Assembly: GCA_937871935.1 (NCBI GenBank) | Contig: CALMQI010000077.1 | Location: forward strand, 1 to 36,712 | Reading direction: 5' to 3' | Length of the DNA stretch: 36,712 nucleotides | Source: an uncultured Burkholderiales bacterium | GTDB taxonomy: Bacteria > Pseudomonadota > Gammaproteobacteria > Burkholderiales > Burkholderiaceae_C | In this document: positions 8,010-16,871 of the stretch, one piece after another | How the letters are laid out: each line of letters opens with the position of its first letter | Position numbering within the stretch: position 1 is the first letter of the stretch | The notes under the pieces: generated by a model | Told to the model about the DNA's origin: nothing | What the model saw: the letters and a program-made list of their open reading frames with translations, nothing else | Databases searched by the model: none | Program-made: the position numbers and the translations under genes

Positions 8010-9146
8010 ATGGACCTGACGCCCACCCCCGAACAGAAGATGTTGCGCGATGCCGCGCACAAGTACCTGCGCGCCGAATACGCCTTCGACGCGCGCCGCC
8101 AGCTGCTGGCCACCGACACCGGCATGAGCGCCGCGCACTGGCGCCGCTTTGCCGAGTTCGGCTGGCTCGGCCTGGGCCTGCCCGAAGCCCATGGCGGCTT
8201 CGGCGGCATGCCTGATGTCGTGCAGGTGGCCGAAGCCCTGGGCGCGGCACTGGTGGTCGAGCCCTGTCTCGCCAGCACCGTGCTGGCCGGGCAGGCGATC
8301 GTCGCCGCCGGCAACCCGACCCAAAACGCGGCCCTGCTGCCGCCGCTGGTGAGCGGCGGCAAGATCTACACCCTGGCCCACACCGAAGCCGACGCCGGCG
8401 CCGACATGGCCTGGGTGACGAGCAGCGCGCGCCTGCAGGGCGGCCGCTGGCTGCTGTCGGGTCGAAAGACGGGCGTGCCGGCGGCGCCCTGGGCCGACGC
8501 CTTCGTGGTCGCGGCGCGCACCGCAGGCGCGGCGGGCGAGCGTGACGGCATCGGCCTGTTCGTGGTGCCGGCCGGCGCACCGGGCGTGCGCGTCGACGCC
8601 TACCTGCGCTACGACGGGGCCCGCGCCGGAGAGTTGCAGCTCGACGCCGTGGCGGTGGACGCGGACGCCGCGCTGGGTGACCCGGCCGCCGGCCTGGCCG
8701 CGCTGGAACGCGCCGTCGATATGGCCACCGTCGCCGCCTGCGCCGACGCGCTGGGCGCGATGACGGCCGTGCTGTCCAAGACCGGCGAGTACCTTGCCAC
8801 GCGGCGGCAGTTCGACGCCCCTCTGGCCAGCTTCCAGGTGCTGCAGCACCGGCTGGTGGACATGTTCGCGGCCGTCGAGGCCAGCCGCTCGATGCTGCTG
8901 CTGGCGGCGCTGCAGGCCGACAACCCGGTGCCCGCTGAACGCGCGCGGGCGGTGTCTGCGGCCAAGGTGGCGATCGGCGAGCGCGCGCGCTATGTGGCGC
9001 AGCAGGGCGTGCAACTGCACGGCGGTGTGGGCATGACCGAGGAGCTGGACATCGGCCACTACTTTCGCCGCCTGACGCTGTTTCAGCATGCCTTCGGTGG
9101 CAGCGACCATCACCTGCAGCGCTTTGCCACCTTGCGTGATGCCTGA
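8010..9146 (+). CDS. acyl-CoA dehydrogenase, small-subunit type
   Basis: The protein has 378 residues. It is recognisable by TRRQFDAPLASFQVLQHRL and QLHGGVGMTEELDIGHYFRR, while the FAD-contact motif TEPxAGSD of active homomeric enzymes has decayed to TEADAGADMA (125-134). The catalytic-Glu segment is FGGSDHHLQ. These losses mirror those in the large chain before it, so neither protein is likely to work alone and together they rebuild one active site. That is what is known for alpha2beta2 ChsE/pimeloyl-type enzymes. Its stop is followed by 68 bp with no gene before the carboxyltransferase. Confidence 0.87.
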   Translation: MDLTPTPEQKMLRDAAHKYLRAEYAFDARRQLLATDTGMSAAHWRRFAEFGWLGLGLPEAHGGFGGMPDVVQVAEALGAALVVEPCLASTVLAGQAIVAAGNPTQNAALLPPLVSGGKIYTLAHTEADAGADMAWVTSSARLQGGRWLLSGRKTGVPAAPWADAFVVAARTAGAAGERDGIGLFVVPAGAPGVRVDAYLRYDGARAGELQLDAVAVDADAALGDPAAGLAALERAVDMATVAACADALGAMTAVLSKTGEYLATRRQFDAPLASFQVLQHRLVDMFAAVEASRSMLLLAALQADNPVPAERARAVSAAKVAIGERARYVAQQGVQLHGGVGMTEELDIGHYFRRLTLFQHAFGGSDHHLQRFATLRDA

Positions 9147-9214
9147 CGCGTGCTGCGTGACGGCCGTGCCATGCACCGCCGCGGCCGGCCCGCACCTGTT
9201 GTGAAAGCCCCTGC

Positions 9215-10822
9215 ATGACCTTGATGACTTCCACCGTGTCGCCCGGCAGCCAAGACTTCGCACGCAACCGCGACGCCTACCTGGCGCGCATCGCCGACCT
9301 GCATGCGCGCCGCGCGCGGGCCCTGGTCGGCGGCCCCGAGAAGGCGCGCCGCCTGCACAAGGAACGTGGCCAGCTGCTGCCGCGCGAACGGCTGGCCGCG
9401 GTGCTCGACCCCGGCTCGCCCTTCCTCGAGTTCGGCCAGCTCGCCGGCGAGGGCCTGTACGACGGCGTGCCCCCGGGCGGCAGCATCATCACCGGCGTCG
9501 GCCTGGTCAGCGGCCGGCCGTGCATGCTGATGATCCACGACGCCACGGTGAAGGGCGGCACCTACTACGGCATCACCTCGAAGAAGCATGTGCGGGCGCA
9601 GATGTTCGCCTGGCAGCACCGGCTGCCGTGCATCACCATGGTCCAGTCGGGCGGCGCCAACCTGCCTGAGCAGGCCTTCATCTTTCCTGATGACGGGCAG
9701 TTCGGCTCGATCTTCTACAACCAGATCCGCATGTCGGGCGAAGGCATCACGCAGATCGCGACCGTGCACGGCCCGTCCACGGCCGGCGGCGCCTACCTGC
9801 CAGCGCTGTGCGACGAGGCGGTGATCGTGCGCAACCAGGGTGCGATGTTCCTCGGCGGGCCGCAGCTGGTGTATGCGGCGACCAAGGAAGTGGTCGATGT
9901 CGAAACGCTGGGCGGCGGCGACATGCACAGCCGCGTCAGCGGCGTCACCGACCACCTGGCCGAGAGCGACAGCCATGCCATCGCCATCGTGCGCGGCATC
10001 GTCGCCAACCTGGGCACCGGCCCCAAGCAGCGCTGGGACGTGGCCGCACCCAAGCCGCCGCGCTTCGACGCGCGCGAGATCTACGGCATCGTCAGCGCCG
10101 ACAACCGCCACCCCACCGACAACCGCGAGGTGCTGGCGCGGCTGGTCGACGACAGCGACCTGCAGGAATTCAAGCCGCTGTACGGCAGCTCGATGATCTG
10201 CGGCTTCGCCCGCATCAAGGGCTTCCAGGTCGCCATCCTGGCCAACAACGGCGTCATCTTTTCCGAGAGCGCACTGAAGGGCGCGCACTTCATCGAGCTG
10301 GCCTGCCAGCGCGACATCCCGCTGCTGTTCATCGCCGACGTGTCGGGCTTCATGGTCGGCCAGGCGGTCGAGCGCGAAGGCATCGCCAAGCACGGCGCCA
10401 AGTTCATGACCGCGATGGCCTCGGCCAACGTGCCGCGCTACACGCTCATCACCGGCGGCTCGTATGCCGCCGCCTACCTGGCGATGTGCGGCCGGCCGTT
10501 CAAGCCGCACGTGATGATGATGTGGCCCACCGGCCGCGCCGCGCTGATGGGCCCGGAACAGGCGGCGACGACGATGACGATGGTGCGCGACAACATCCAC
10601 GAGCGCGAGGGCACGAGCTGGACCGAGGACGAGAAGGAACGCTTCAAGCAGCCGATCCGCGAGCAGTTCGAGGCCTTCGCCAGCCCCTACAACTTCGCCG
10701 CCAACATGTGGTGCGACATGGTCATCGACCCGCTGGAAACGCGCGACACGATGGCCCTGCTGTTCGAGATGGCGGGCCGTCAGCCGCAGCGCGAAACGCA
10801 TTTCGGCGTGTTCCGCATGTAG
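9215..10822 (+). CDS. acyl-CoA carboxylase beta subunit (carboxyltransferase; MCC/GCC-like)
   Basis: It moves CO2 from carboxybiotin to an enoyl- or acyl-CoA. The length of 535 residues and the C-terminus FGVFRM match methylcrotonyl-/geranyl-CoA carboxylase beta chains. The two crotonase-like halves are visible, with GGAYLPALCDEAVIV near 190-204 and NNGVIFSESALKGAHF near 345-360. The segment usually GGSFGAGNYGMCGR reads GGSYAAAYLAMCGR (414-427), with Tyr417 in place of Phe and bulkier residues in place of glycines; this is at the acyl-binding end and may alter substrate choice. Its alpha partner is the fused protein at 14031, 3.2 kb downstream in the same train. An in-frame ATG at 9224 is also possible. 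Confidence 0.88.
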   Translation: MTLMTSTVSPGSQDFARNRDAYLARIADLHARRARALVGGPEKARRLHKERGQLLPRERLAAVLDPGSPFLEFGQLAGEGLYDGVPPGGSIITGVGLVSGRPCMLMIHDATVKGGTYYGITSKKHVRAQMFAWQHRLPCITMVQSGGANLPEQAFIFPDDGQFGSIFYNQIRMSGEGITQIATVHGPSTAGGAYLPALCDEAVIVRNQGAMFLGGPQLVYAATKEVVDVETLGGGDMHSRVSGVTDHLAESDSHAIAIVRGIVANLGTGPKQRWDVAAPKPPRFDAREIYGIVSADNRHPTDNREVLARLVDDSDLQEFKPLYGSSMICGFARIKGFQVAILANNGVIFSESALKGAHFIELACQRDIPLLFIADVSGFMVGQAVEREGIAKHGAKFMTAMASANVPRYTLITGGSYAAAYLAMCGRPFKPHVMMMWPTGRAALMGPEQAATTMTMVRDNIHEREGTSWTEDEKERFKQPIREQFEAFASPYNFAANMWCDMVIDPLETRDTMALLFEMAGRQPQRETHFGVFRM

Positions 10823-10844
10823 GGTCGCGGGCCGCACACCACCC

Positions 10845-12038
10845 ATGCTCGAAAACATCCTCCAGGGCTGCCGCGTCATCGACCTGACGCAGAACGTGGC
10901 CGGCCCGTTCTGCACCCAGACCCTCGGCGACCTCGGCGCCGAAGTCATCAAGATCGAACGCCCGGGCAGCGGCGACGATGCGCGCCAGTGGAAGCCGCCC
11001 GAAGTGGCCGGCGTCTCGACCGGCTTCGCGGCGCTGAACCGCAACAAGCAGAGCGTCTGCATCGACCTCGACAGCGCGGCCGGCCAGCAAATGGTCGCGC
11101 GCCTGGCGGCCGGTGCCGACGTGCTGGTGCATTCGCTCAAGCCCGGCAGCGCCGAGGCGCGCGGCCTCGGCGACGAACACCTGCGGCCGGCCAATGCGCG
11201 CCTGGTGTACTGCGCGATCAGCGCCTTCGGCGAAGTCGGCCCGATGCGCGCGCTGCCCGGCTACGACCCGCTGATGCAGGCCTTCACCGGCATCATGAGC
11301 GTCAGCGGCCACGAAGGCGACGAGCCGGCGCGCGTCGGCGTATCGCTGATCGACATGGGCACCGGCATGTGGGCCACGATGGCGATCCTGGCCGCGCTGC
11401 TGCGCCGCGCGACCACGGGCGAAGGCATGCGCGTGCATGCCAGCCTGCTCGAGACCGGTCTGTCGTGGATGACGGTGCCGGTGGCGAACTACCTGGCCAC
11501 CCAACGGCTGCCGCGCAAGATGGGATCGGCAATGGCGATGATGGCGCCCTACGAGCTCTTCGACAGCGCCGACGGCAAGGTCTTCATCGCCGCCGCCAAC
11601 GACCGCCTGTTCGGCCGCATCTGCAGCGCGCTGGGCTGCCCCGGGCTGGCGCAGGACCCGCGCTTCATCGACATGTCGGCGCGCATCGGCCACCGCGAGG
11701 CGCTGCACGCCGAGCTCGAAGCGCGCACCCGGCAGCGCAGCACCGCCGACTGCGTGGCGGCGCTGCGCGCGGCCGGTGCGCCCTGCAGCGAGATGCACGA
11801 CGTGGCCCAGATGCTGGCGCACGAACAGGTGCAGGCGGTGGGCATGCTGGGCGCGCTGCCGCTGCCGGGCGCGCCGCAACACCAGGCCATGGGCCTGCCC
11901 TTCAGTTCGCAGGGCCGGCGCGGGCGCAGCGGCCAGCCGCCGCCCGTGCTGGGCGCGAACACCGACGCGGTGTTGACGGCGCTGGGCCTGCATGCCGATG
12001 AACTGGCGGCGCTGCGACAGCAAGGCGTCGTCGATTGA
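10845..12038 (+). CDS. class III CoA-transferase (CaiB/BaiF family)
   Basis: This 397-residue protein of the formyl-CoA transferase/CaiB fold moves CoA between carboxylic acids. The N-terminal block GCRVIDLTQNVAGPFCTQ and LGDLGAEVIKIERPGSGDDA are typical. Asp170 in SLIDMGTG aligns with the nucleophilic Asp169 of formyl-CoA transferase. LLRRATTGEGMRVHASLLET and the C-terminal PPPVLGANTDAVL complete the family picture. It starts 22 bp after the carboxyltransferase and ends 22 bp before a dehydrogenase, so it is embedded in the carboxylase cluster. It could activate a free acid by exchange with a product CoA ester, which would save ATP. Donor and acceptor are unknown. Confidence 0.9.
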   Translation: MLENILQGCRVIDLTQNVAGPFCTQTLGDLGAEVIKIERPGSGDDARQWKPPEVAGVSTGFAALNRNKQSVCIDLDSAAGQQMVARLAAGADVLVHSLKPGSAEARGLGDEHLRPANARLVYCAISAFGEVGPMRALPGYDPLMQAFTGIMSVSGHEGDEPARVGVSLIDMGTGMWATMAILAALLRRATTGEGMRVHASLLETGLSWMTVPVANYLATQRLPRKMGSAMAMMAPYELFDSADGKVFIAAANDRLFGRICSALGCPGLAQDPRFIDMSARIGHREALHAELEARTRQRSTADCVAALRAAGAPCSEMHDVAQMLAHEQVQAVGMLGALPLPGAPQHQAMGLPFSSQGRRGRSGQPPPVLGANTDAVLTALGLHADELAALRQQGVVD

Positions 12039-12060
12039 CACAGACAAGGCCAAGATCCCC

Positions 12061-13221
12061 ATGAACTTCGACTACACCGAGACCCAAGGCCAGATCCGCG
12101 CCGCCGTCAAGGAGCTGTGCAAGGGCTTCGGCCCCGAATACTGGCGCCAGTGCGCGCAGGACGGCGCCTATCCGGAAGCCTTCGTCGACGCGATGGCCAA
12201 GGCCGGCTGGCTGGCCGCGCTGATTCCCGAGGAATACGGCGGCGCCGGGCTGCCGCTGCTCGACGCCTGCCTGATCCTGCAGGAGATCAACCAGAACGGC
12301 GGCAGCGCGGTGCACTGCCATGCGCAGATGTACACGATGGCGTCGATCATGCGCCACGGCTCCGAGGCACAGAAGCGCCGCACGCTGCCGCGCATCGCCG
12401 ACGGCAGCCTGCGGCTGCAGGCCTTCGGCGTGACCGAGCCCGACGCCGGCTCCAACACGCTGGCGATCAAGACCTTCGCGCGCAAGGTGCCGGGCGGCTA
12501 CGTCGTCAACGGCCAGAAGATCTGGACCTCGCGCTACAGCCACTCGCACATGTACCTGCTGATCGCGCGCACCACGCCGATCGACGCGGTGAAGAAGAAG
12601 ACCGACGGCCTGAGCCTGTTCCTGATCGACATCAAGAAGGCCGGCGCGTCGCTCAAGGCCACGCCGATCCGCACGATGATCAACCACCACACCTTCCAGG
12701 TCTTCATCGACAACCTCGAGCTCACCGACGACGACCGCATCGGTGAGGAAGGCAAGGGCTTCCACTACCTGCTGGATTCGCTGCATTCCGAGCGTCTGCT
12801 GGTGGCCAGCGAGGCCATCGGCGACGGCCACTGGTTCGTCGGCAAGGCCGCGCGCTACGGCAGCGAGCGCGTCGTCTTCGACCGCCCGATCGGCGCCAAC
12901 CAGGGCGTGCAGTTTCCGATCGCACGCGCCCACATGAACATCGAGGCCGCCGAACTGATGCGCAACAAGGCCGCGACGCTGTTCGACGCCGGCCTGCCCT
13001 GCGGGCGCGAGGCGACGATGGTCAAGTACCTGGCCAGCGAAGCGGCCTGGGAGGCCGCCGAGGCGGCGATGACCACTTTCGGCGGCTACGGCGTGGCCTG
13101 CGAATACGACATCGAGCGCAAGTGGAAGGAGAGCCGGCTGTTCCGCACCGCGCCGATCTCCAACAACCTGGTGCTGGCGCAGGTGGCCGAGCACCTGCTG
13201 GGCATGCCGCGTTCGTATTGA
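12061..13221 (+). CDS. acyl-CoA dehydrogenase, branched-chain/citronellyl-CoA-dehydrogenase-like
   Basis: The protein has 386 residues. FGVTEPDAGSNTLAIKTFA and VNGQKIWTSRYSHSHMYLL form the FAD region (SN replaces the usual SD). Glu244 in LDSLHSERLL sits at the isovaleryl-type catalytic position. The C-terminal segment TAPISNNLVL lacks the alternative Glu. The motif TTFGGYGVACEYDIERKWKE replaces the common QVHGG form. Placement between carboxylase subunits recalls AtuD in atuCDEF of Pseudomonas, where citronellyl-CoA is desaturated before carboxylation. That assignment rests on order and family type, and other branched acyl-CoAs are possible. The next start follows after 7 bp. Confidence 0.85.
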   Translation: MNFDYTETQGQIRAAVKELCKGFGPEYWRQCAQDGAYPEAFVDAMAKAGWLAALIPEEYGGAGLPLLDACLILQEINQNGGSAVHCHAQMYTMASIMRHGSEAQKRRTLPRIADGSLRLQAFGVTEPDAGSNTLAIKTFARKVPGGYVVNGQKIWTSRYSHSHMYLLIARTTPIDAVKKKTDGLSLFLIDIKKAGASLKATPIRTMINHHTFQVFIDNLELTDDDRIGEEGKGFHYLLDSLHSERLLVASEAIGDGHWFVGKAARYGSERVVFDRPIGANQGVQFPIARAHMNIEAAELMRNKAATLFDAGLPCGREATMVKYLASEAAWEAAEAAMTTFGGYGVACEYDIERKWKESRLFRTAPISNNLVLAQVAEHLLGMPRSY

Positions 13222-13228
13222 GAGCCCG

Positions 13229-14029
13229 ATGGACTACGAAACCCTGCTGATCCAGCCCGCACCGGCCACCGCACCCGAGGACGGCATCCGCTGCCTGGTG
13301 CTGAACCGGCCCGACGTGATGAACGCGATGAACACGCAGATGTTCGTCGACCTGCGCAATGCGCTGCACGAACTGGCCTTCGACGACAGCCTGCGCGTGC
13401 TGATCTTCAGCGGCGCCGGCGACCGCGCCTTCTGCACCGGCGGTGACCTGAAGCAGCGCAACGGCATGACCGACGCCGCCTGGCGCAAGCAGCACCAGCT
13501 CGCCGAAGAAGTGCTGCTGGTGGTGAAGGACTTCCCGCGCCCGGTGATCGCCGCGGTCGAGGGCCATGCCCACGGCGGCGGGTGCGAGCTGGCGCTGATG
13601 TGCGACTGGATCGTGGCGGCACGAACGGCGGTGTTCTCGCTGCCCGAAGTGCGGCGCGGCATCATGCCCGGCGGTGGCGGCATCCAGAACCTGGTGCGCG
13701 CCGTCGGCGCGCGGCGCGCCAAGCAGCTTCTTCTGACGGCGCGGCGCTTCTCGGCCGAGCAGGCGGCGCAATGGGACATGGTGACCACGCTGGTCGAGAC
13801 CGGCCAGGCGCTGGCCGTGGCCGTGGCCGAGGCGCGCGAGATCGTGCTCGCCGCGCCGATGGCGGTGCACTACGCCAAGCTCGCCGCCTCGCGCGGCGGC
13901 GAGGTCGACTTCCACACCGGCTACGCGCTCGACATCGCCGCCTACAACGTGCTTGTGTCTTCGGACGACCGGCTCGAAGGTGTCAAGGCCTTCAACGAAA
14001 AGCGCCCTCCGCGCTGGAGCGGACGCTGA
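13229..14029 (+). CDS. enoyl-CoA hydratase with both catalytic glutamates
   Basis: This crotonase has 266 residues. LNRPDVMNAMNTQM, FSGAGDRAFCTGGDLKQRNG, AHGGGCELALMCDWIV and SLPEVRRGIMPGGGG are all visible. The first Glu (GGGCELA) and the second (LPEVRRG) correspond to the two catalytic glutamates of the classical hydratase, so ordinary syn-hydration of an enoyl-CoA is expected. It is squeezed between the dehydrogenase (7 bp) and the carboxylase alpha chain (1 bp), the slot that AtuE occupies in the Pseudomonas atu cluster. The crotonases at 16031 and 16872 look more like LiuC/AtuE in the active-site region, so equivalence by position alone is unsafe. Confidence 0.87.
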   Translation: MDYETLLIQPAPATAPEDGIRCLVLNRPDVMNAMNTQMFVDLRNALHELAFDDSLRVLIFSGAGDRAFCTGGDLKQRNGMTDAAWRKQHQLAEEVLLVVKDFPRPVIAAVEGHAHGGGCELALMCDWIVAARTAVFSLPEVRRGIMPGGGGIQNLVRAVGARRAKQLLLTARRFSAEQAAQWDMVTTLVETGQALAVAVAEAREIVLAAPMAVHYAKLAASRGGEVDFHTGYALDIAAYNVLVSSDDRLEGVKAFNEKRPPRWSGR

Positions 14030-14030
14030 G

Positions 14031-16016
14031 ATGTTCAAAAAAATCCTGATCGCCAACCGCGGCGAGATCGCCTGCCGCATCGCCCGCACCTGCCAGCGCC
14101 TGGGCATCGCCGTGGCCGGCGTGCATTCCAGCGCCGACCGCGATGCGCTGCACACGGCCGTGATCGGCGAATCGATCGGCCTGGGCGGCGGCAGCGCCAC
14201 CGAGAGCTACCTGCGCATCGATGCGGTCATCGCCGCGGCGCTGCGCTGCGGTGCGCAGGCCATCCACCCCGGCTACGGCTTTCTGGCCGAGAACCCGGAA
14301 TTCGCGCGCGCCGTCGAGGCCGCCGGGCTGGTGTTCATCGGCCCCACGCCCGAGGTCATCGAAAGGCTGGGCAACAAGGCATCGGCCAAGGCCGAGGCGC
14401 GCGCCGCCGGCGTGGCGGTGCTGGGCGGCGGTGAGCAGGCCAGCGCCGATGCCGAGGTGGTGGCCGCCTGGGCGCGCGCCCTGCCGCTGCCGGTGCTGCT
14501 CAAGCCGGCGGCCGGCGGCGGCGGCAAGGGCATGCACGTGGTGCGGCAGACCGCTGCGCTGGCCGACTCCATCGCCACCGCGATGCGCGAGGCCCGCAGC
14601 GCCTTCGGCGACCCCTCGCTGATCGTCGAGCCTTACGTCGAGCGTGGCCGCCACGTCGAGGTCCAGATCGCCGGCGACGGGCAGGGCAGCGTCATCCACC
14701 TGTTCGAGCGCGAGTGCACGCTGCAGCGGCGCCACCAGAAGCTGATCGAGGAAGCCCCCGCCGCGCCGCTGCCCGCAGGGCTGCGCGAGCAGATGCTGGC
14801 CGACGCCGTGCGCCTGGCGCAGCGGCTGCGCTACCGCGGCGTCGGCACGGTGGAGTTCCTGGTCGCGGGCGACCGGCACTGGTTCCTGGAGGTCAACCCG
14901 CGGCTGCAGGTCGAGCACCCGGTGACGGAGGAGGTGACCGGGATCGACATCGTCGAGCTGATGCTGCGTGTGGCGGCGGGCGAGGGCCTGGCGCTGACCC
15001 AGGCCGACGTGCGGCTGCGCGGCCATGCCGTCGAAGCCCGCCTGTGCGCCGAAGACGCCGAGCACGACTTCCTGCCGTCCACCGGCGAGATCGTCGCGGT
15101 GCGCTTCCCGGGCCCCGGGGTGCGCGTCGAGACCGGCGTGCGCGCCGGCTCGGTGGTCACGCCGTACTACGACTCGATGCTGGCCAAGCTGATCGTCCAC
15201 GCCGATGATCGCGATGCCGCGCTCGACCGCCTGTCGCTGGCCCTGGCCGAAACCCAGGTGCTGGGCGTGACCACCAACGGCGGCTTCCTGCAGCAGCTGA
15301 TCGCCCTGCCGCAGACGCGCGACGCCAGCTTCCACACCCGCAGCGTCGACGAAGTTCTCGCTGTGCGGTCCGGCGCCGAGGCAGCGCCGCTGCGCTGGCT
15401 GGCCGCGGCGGCGGCCTGGTGGCTGCTCGATGCACGCCGGGGCGCAGGCTACGGGGCGTGGTCAGCACCCGACGTCACCGGCTGGCAGATGCACGCCGGC
15501 GACGACCCGGTGTCGGCCGTGCCGAGCCTGCTGCTGCGCGAAGGCAAGCGGGTGCACGAGGTCCGCTTCGGCGCGCCGCAGCCGGACGGCCAGCTGCTGG
15601 TGCAGGTGGACGGGGAGCGCGTGCGCCTGGGCCTGCGCGCCGAAGGCGAGGGCTGGCAGCTGAGCATCGGCCCTTCGGTCGAGTTGCTGGCCATCGCGCG
15701 CCGCGACGGCAACCTGTTCCTGCAGGCGCAGGGCCTGGCCTTCGCTGTCGAGGCCATCGACTACCTGGCACAGGCCGCCGCGGCCCACGTCACATCGGGC
15801 GAACTGCGCACGCCGCTGATGGGCACCATCCTCAAGACCCACGCCGCCGTCGGCGACACGCTGCGCGCCGGCGACGTGGTGGTGACCATGGAGTCGATGA
15901 AGATGGAAATGAAGATCTGCGCCGAGCACGACGGCGTGCTGCGCAGCCTGGGCGTCGTGGCCGGGCAGATGGTCGAACGCGGCCTGCTCGTCGGCCTCGT
16001 CGAAGCTGCTGCGTGA
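14031..16016 (+). CDS. acyl-CoA carboxylase alpha subunit (fused biotin carboxylase + biotin carrier)
   Basis: This 661-residue protein carboxylates its own biotin at the cost of ATP, using bicarbonate. In order: the N-terminal fold FKKILIANRGEIACRIA, HPGYGFLAENPEFA, the ATP-grasp loop AAGGGGKGMHVV (about 161-172), FLEVNPRLQVEHPVTEE, a linker/BT region, and a C-terminal biotinyl domain with ESMKMEM, where Lys624 carries biotin 37 residues from the end. Length and architecture match MCC and geranyl-CoA carboxylase alpha chains and not short PCC forms. The start is ATG 14031, one base after the hydratase stop; the longer reading back to 13953 overlaps that gene and is not conserved-looking. Its partner is the carboxyltransferase at 9215. 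Confidence 0.92.
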   Translation: MFKKILIANRGEIACRIARTCQRLGIAVAGVHSSADRDALHTAVIGESIGLGGGSATESYLRIDAVIAAALRCGAQAIHPGYGFLAENPEFARAVEAAGLVFIGPTPEVIERLGNKASAKAEARAAGVAVLGGGEQASADAEVVAAWARALPLPVLLKPAAGGGGKGMHVVRQTAALADSIATAMREARSAFGDPSLIVEPYVERGRHVEVQIAGDGQGSVIHLFERECTLQRRHQKLIEEAPAAPLPAGLREQMLADAVRLAQRLRYRGVGTVEFLVAGDRHWFLEVNPRLQVEHPVTEEVTGIDIVELMLRVAAGEGLALTQADVRLRGHAVEARLCAEDAEHDFLPSTGEIVAVRFPGPGVRVETGVRAGSVVTPYYDSMLAKLIVHADDRDAALDRLSLALAETQVLGVTTNGGFLQQLIALPQTRDASFHTRSVDEVLAVRSGAEAAPLRWLAAAAAWWLLDARRGAGYGAWSAPDVTGWQMHAGDDPVSAVPSLLLREGKRVHEVRFGAPQPDGQLLVQVDGERVRLGLRAEGEGWQLSIGPSVELLAIARRDGNLFLQAQGLAFAVEAIDYLAQAAAAHVTSGELRTPLMGTILKTHAAVGDTLRAGDVVVTMESMKMEMKICAEHDGVLRSLGVVAGQMVERGLLVGLVEAAA

Positions 16017-16030
16017 CTGAGGAGACCGCG

Positions 16031-16825
16031 TTGAACTACGAATCGATCAAGCTGACGCTGGACGGCGAGCACGTCGCCCGGCTGACGCTCGCCCGCCCCG
16101 ACATCCAGAACGCGATGAGCATGAAGCTGGTGCAGGAACTGCGCCATGCGCTGCGCGTCATCGCCGCCAACGACAAGCTGCGCGCGGTGGTGCTGACGGG
16201 AGAGGGCAAGTCCTTCTGCGCCGGTGGCGACCTGAACTGGATGCAGAGCGTGCTCAAGCAGAGCCGCGCCGAACGCATCGCCGAATCCAGGGTGCTGGCC
16301 GAGCTGTTCTACGAGTTCGACACCCTGCCCAAGGTGCTGGTCGGCCGCATCAACGGTGCGGCCACCGGCGGCGGCTTCGGCATGACCTGCATCTGCGACG
16401 TGACCGTGGCCTCCAGCGCAGCGCGCTTCTCTCTCACCGAAGCCAAGCTCGGCCTGCTGCCGGCCAACATCGGCCCCTATGTGGCGCGCCGTCTGGGGCT
16501 GGCGCGGGCGCGCCGCTACGGCCTGACGGCGAAGTTCATCGACGCGGCGCAGGCCGAGCGCATCGGCCTCGTCGACCGCGTCGTCGAGCCCGACGAACTG
16601 GACAGCGCGGTGGAAGAAGAACTGGCGCTGATCCTGGCCCTTCCGGCCGCCTCGATCGCCTCGACCAAGAAGCTGTTCAACGACGTGATCGGCCGCCCGC
16701 CGCGCGACTGCATGGACTACACCGCGGCAGCGCTGGCCGACGCCTGGGAGACCGAGAACGCCAGCGAAGGCATCGCCGCCTTCCTGGGCAAGCGCTCGCC
16801 GTCCTGGAAGGTCAAGCGCCGCTGA
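16031..16825 (+). CDS. enoyl-CoA hydratase, methylglutaconyl-CoA-hydratase-like (LiuC/AtuE type)
   Basis: This crotonase has 264 residues. FCAGGDLNWMQSVLKQSR and TGGGFGMTCICDVTVASS are followed by LTEAKLGLLPANIGPYVARR. The first classical catalytic Glu is Gly here (GGGFGM) and the second is kept (LTEAKLG). That pattern, with WM after AGGDL and the ANIGPYV segment, is what LiuC-type hydratases show, which act on products of MCC-like carboxylases. The start chosen is TTG 16031, because AGGAG at 16020-16024 lies 6 nt before it. An in-frame GTG at 16013 that overlaps the alpha-subunit stop is the alternative. It directly follows the carboxylase alpha gene, which suits hydration of the carboxylated enoyl-CoA. 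Confidence 0.85.
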   Translation: MNYESIKLTLDGEHVARLTLARPDIQNAMSMKLVQELRHALRVIAANDKLRAVVLTGEGKSFCAGGDLNWMQSVLKQSRAERIAESRVLAELFYEFDTLPKVLVGRINGAATGGGFGMTCICDVTVASSAARFSLTEAKLGLLPANIGPYVARRLGLARARRYGLTAKFIDAAQAERIGLVDRVVEPDELDSAVEEELALILALPAASIASTKKLFNDVIGRPPRDCMDYTAAALADAWETENASEGIAAFLGKRSPSWKVKRR

Positions 16826-16871
16826 AGCGCGCGCCGCCGCCAACCCCTGCAACCCCCACGCTGCCGATCAA

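Noticed and set aside
9147..9214. GC-rich gap before the carboxyltransferase as a terminator or promoter
   Set aside because: Only weak GGCCG self-complementarity, no T-tract and no -35/-10 pair; the gene train probably reads through.
5749..9267. 1172-codon open frame on the minus strand
   Set aside because: It is antisense to five well-supported genes, with low-complexity Arg/Pro/Ala-rich composition and no recognisable domain.
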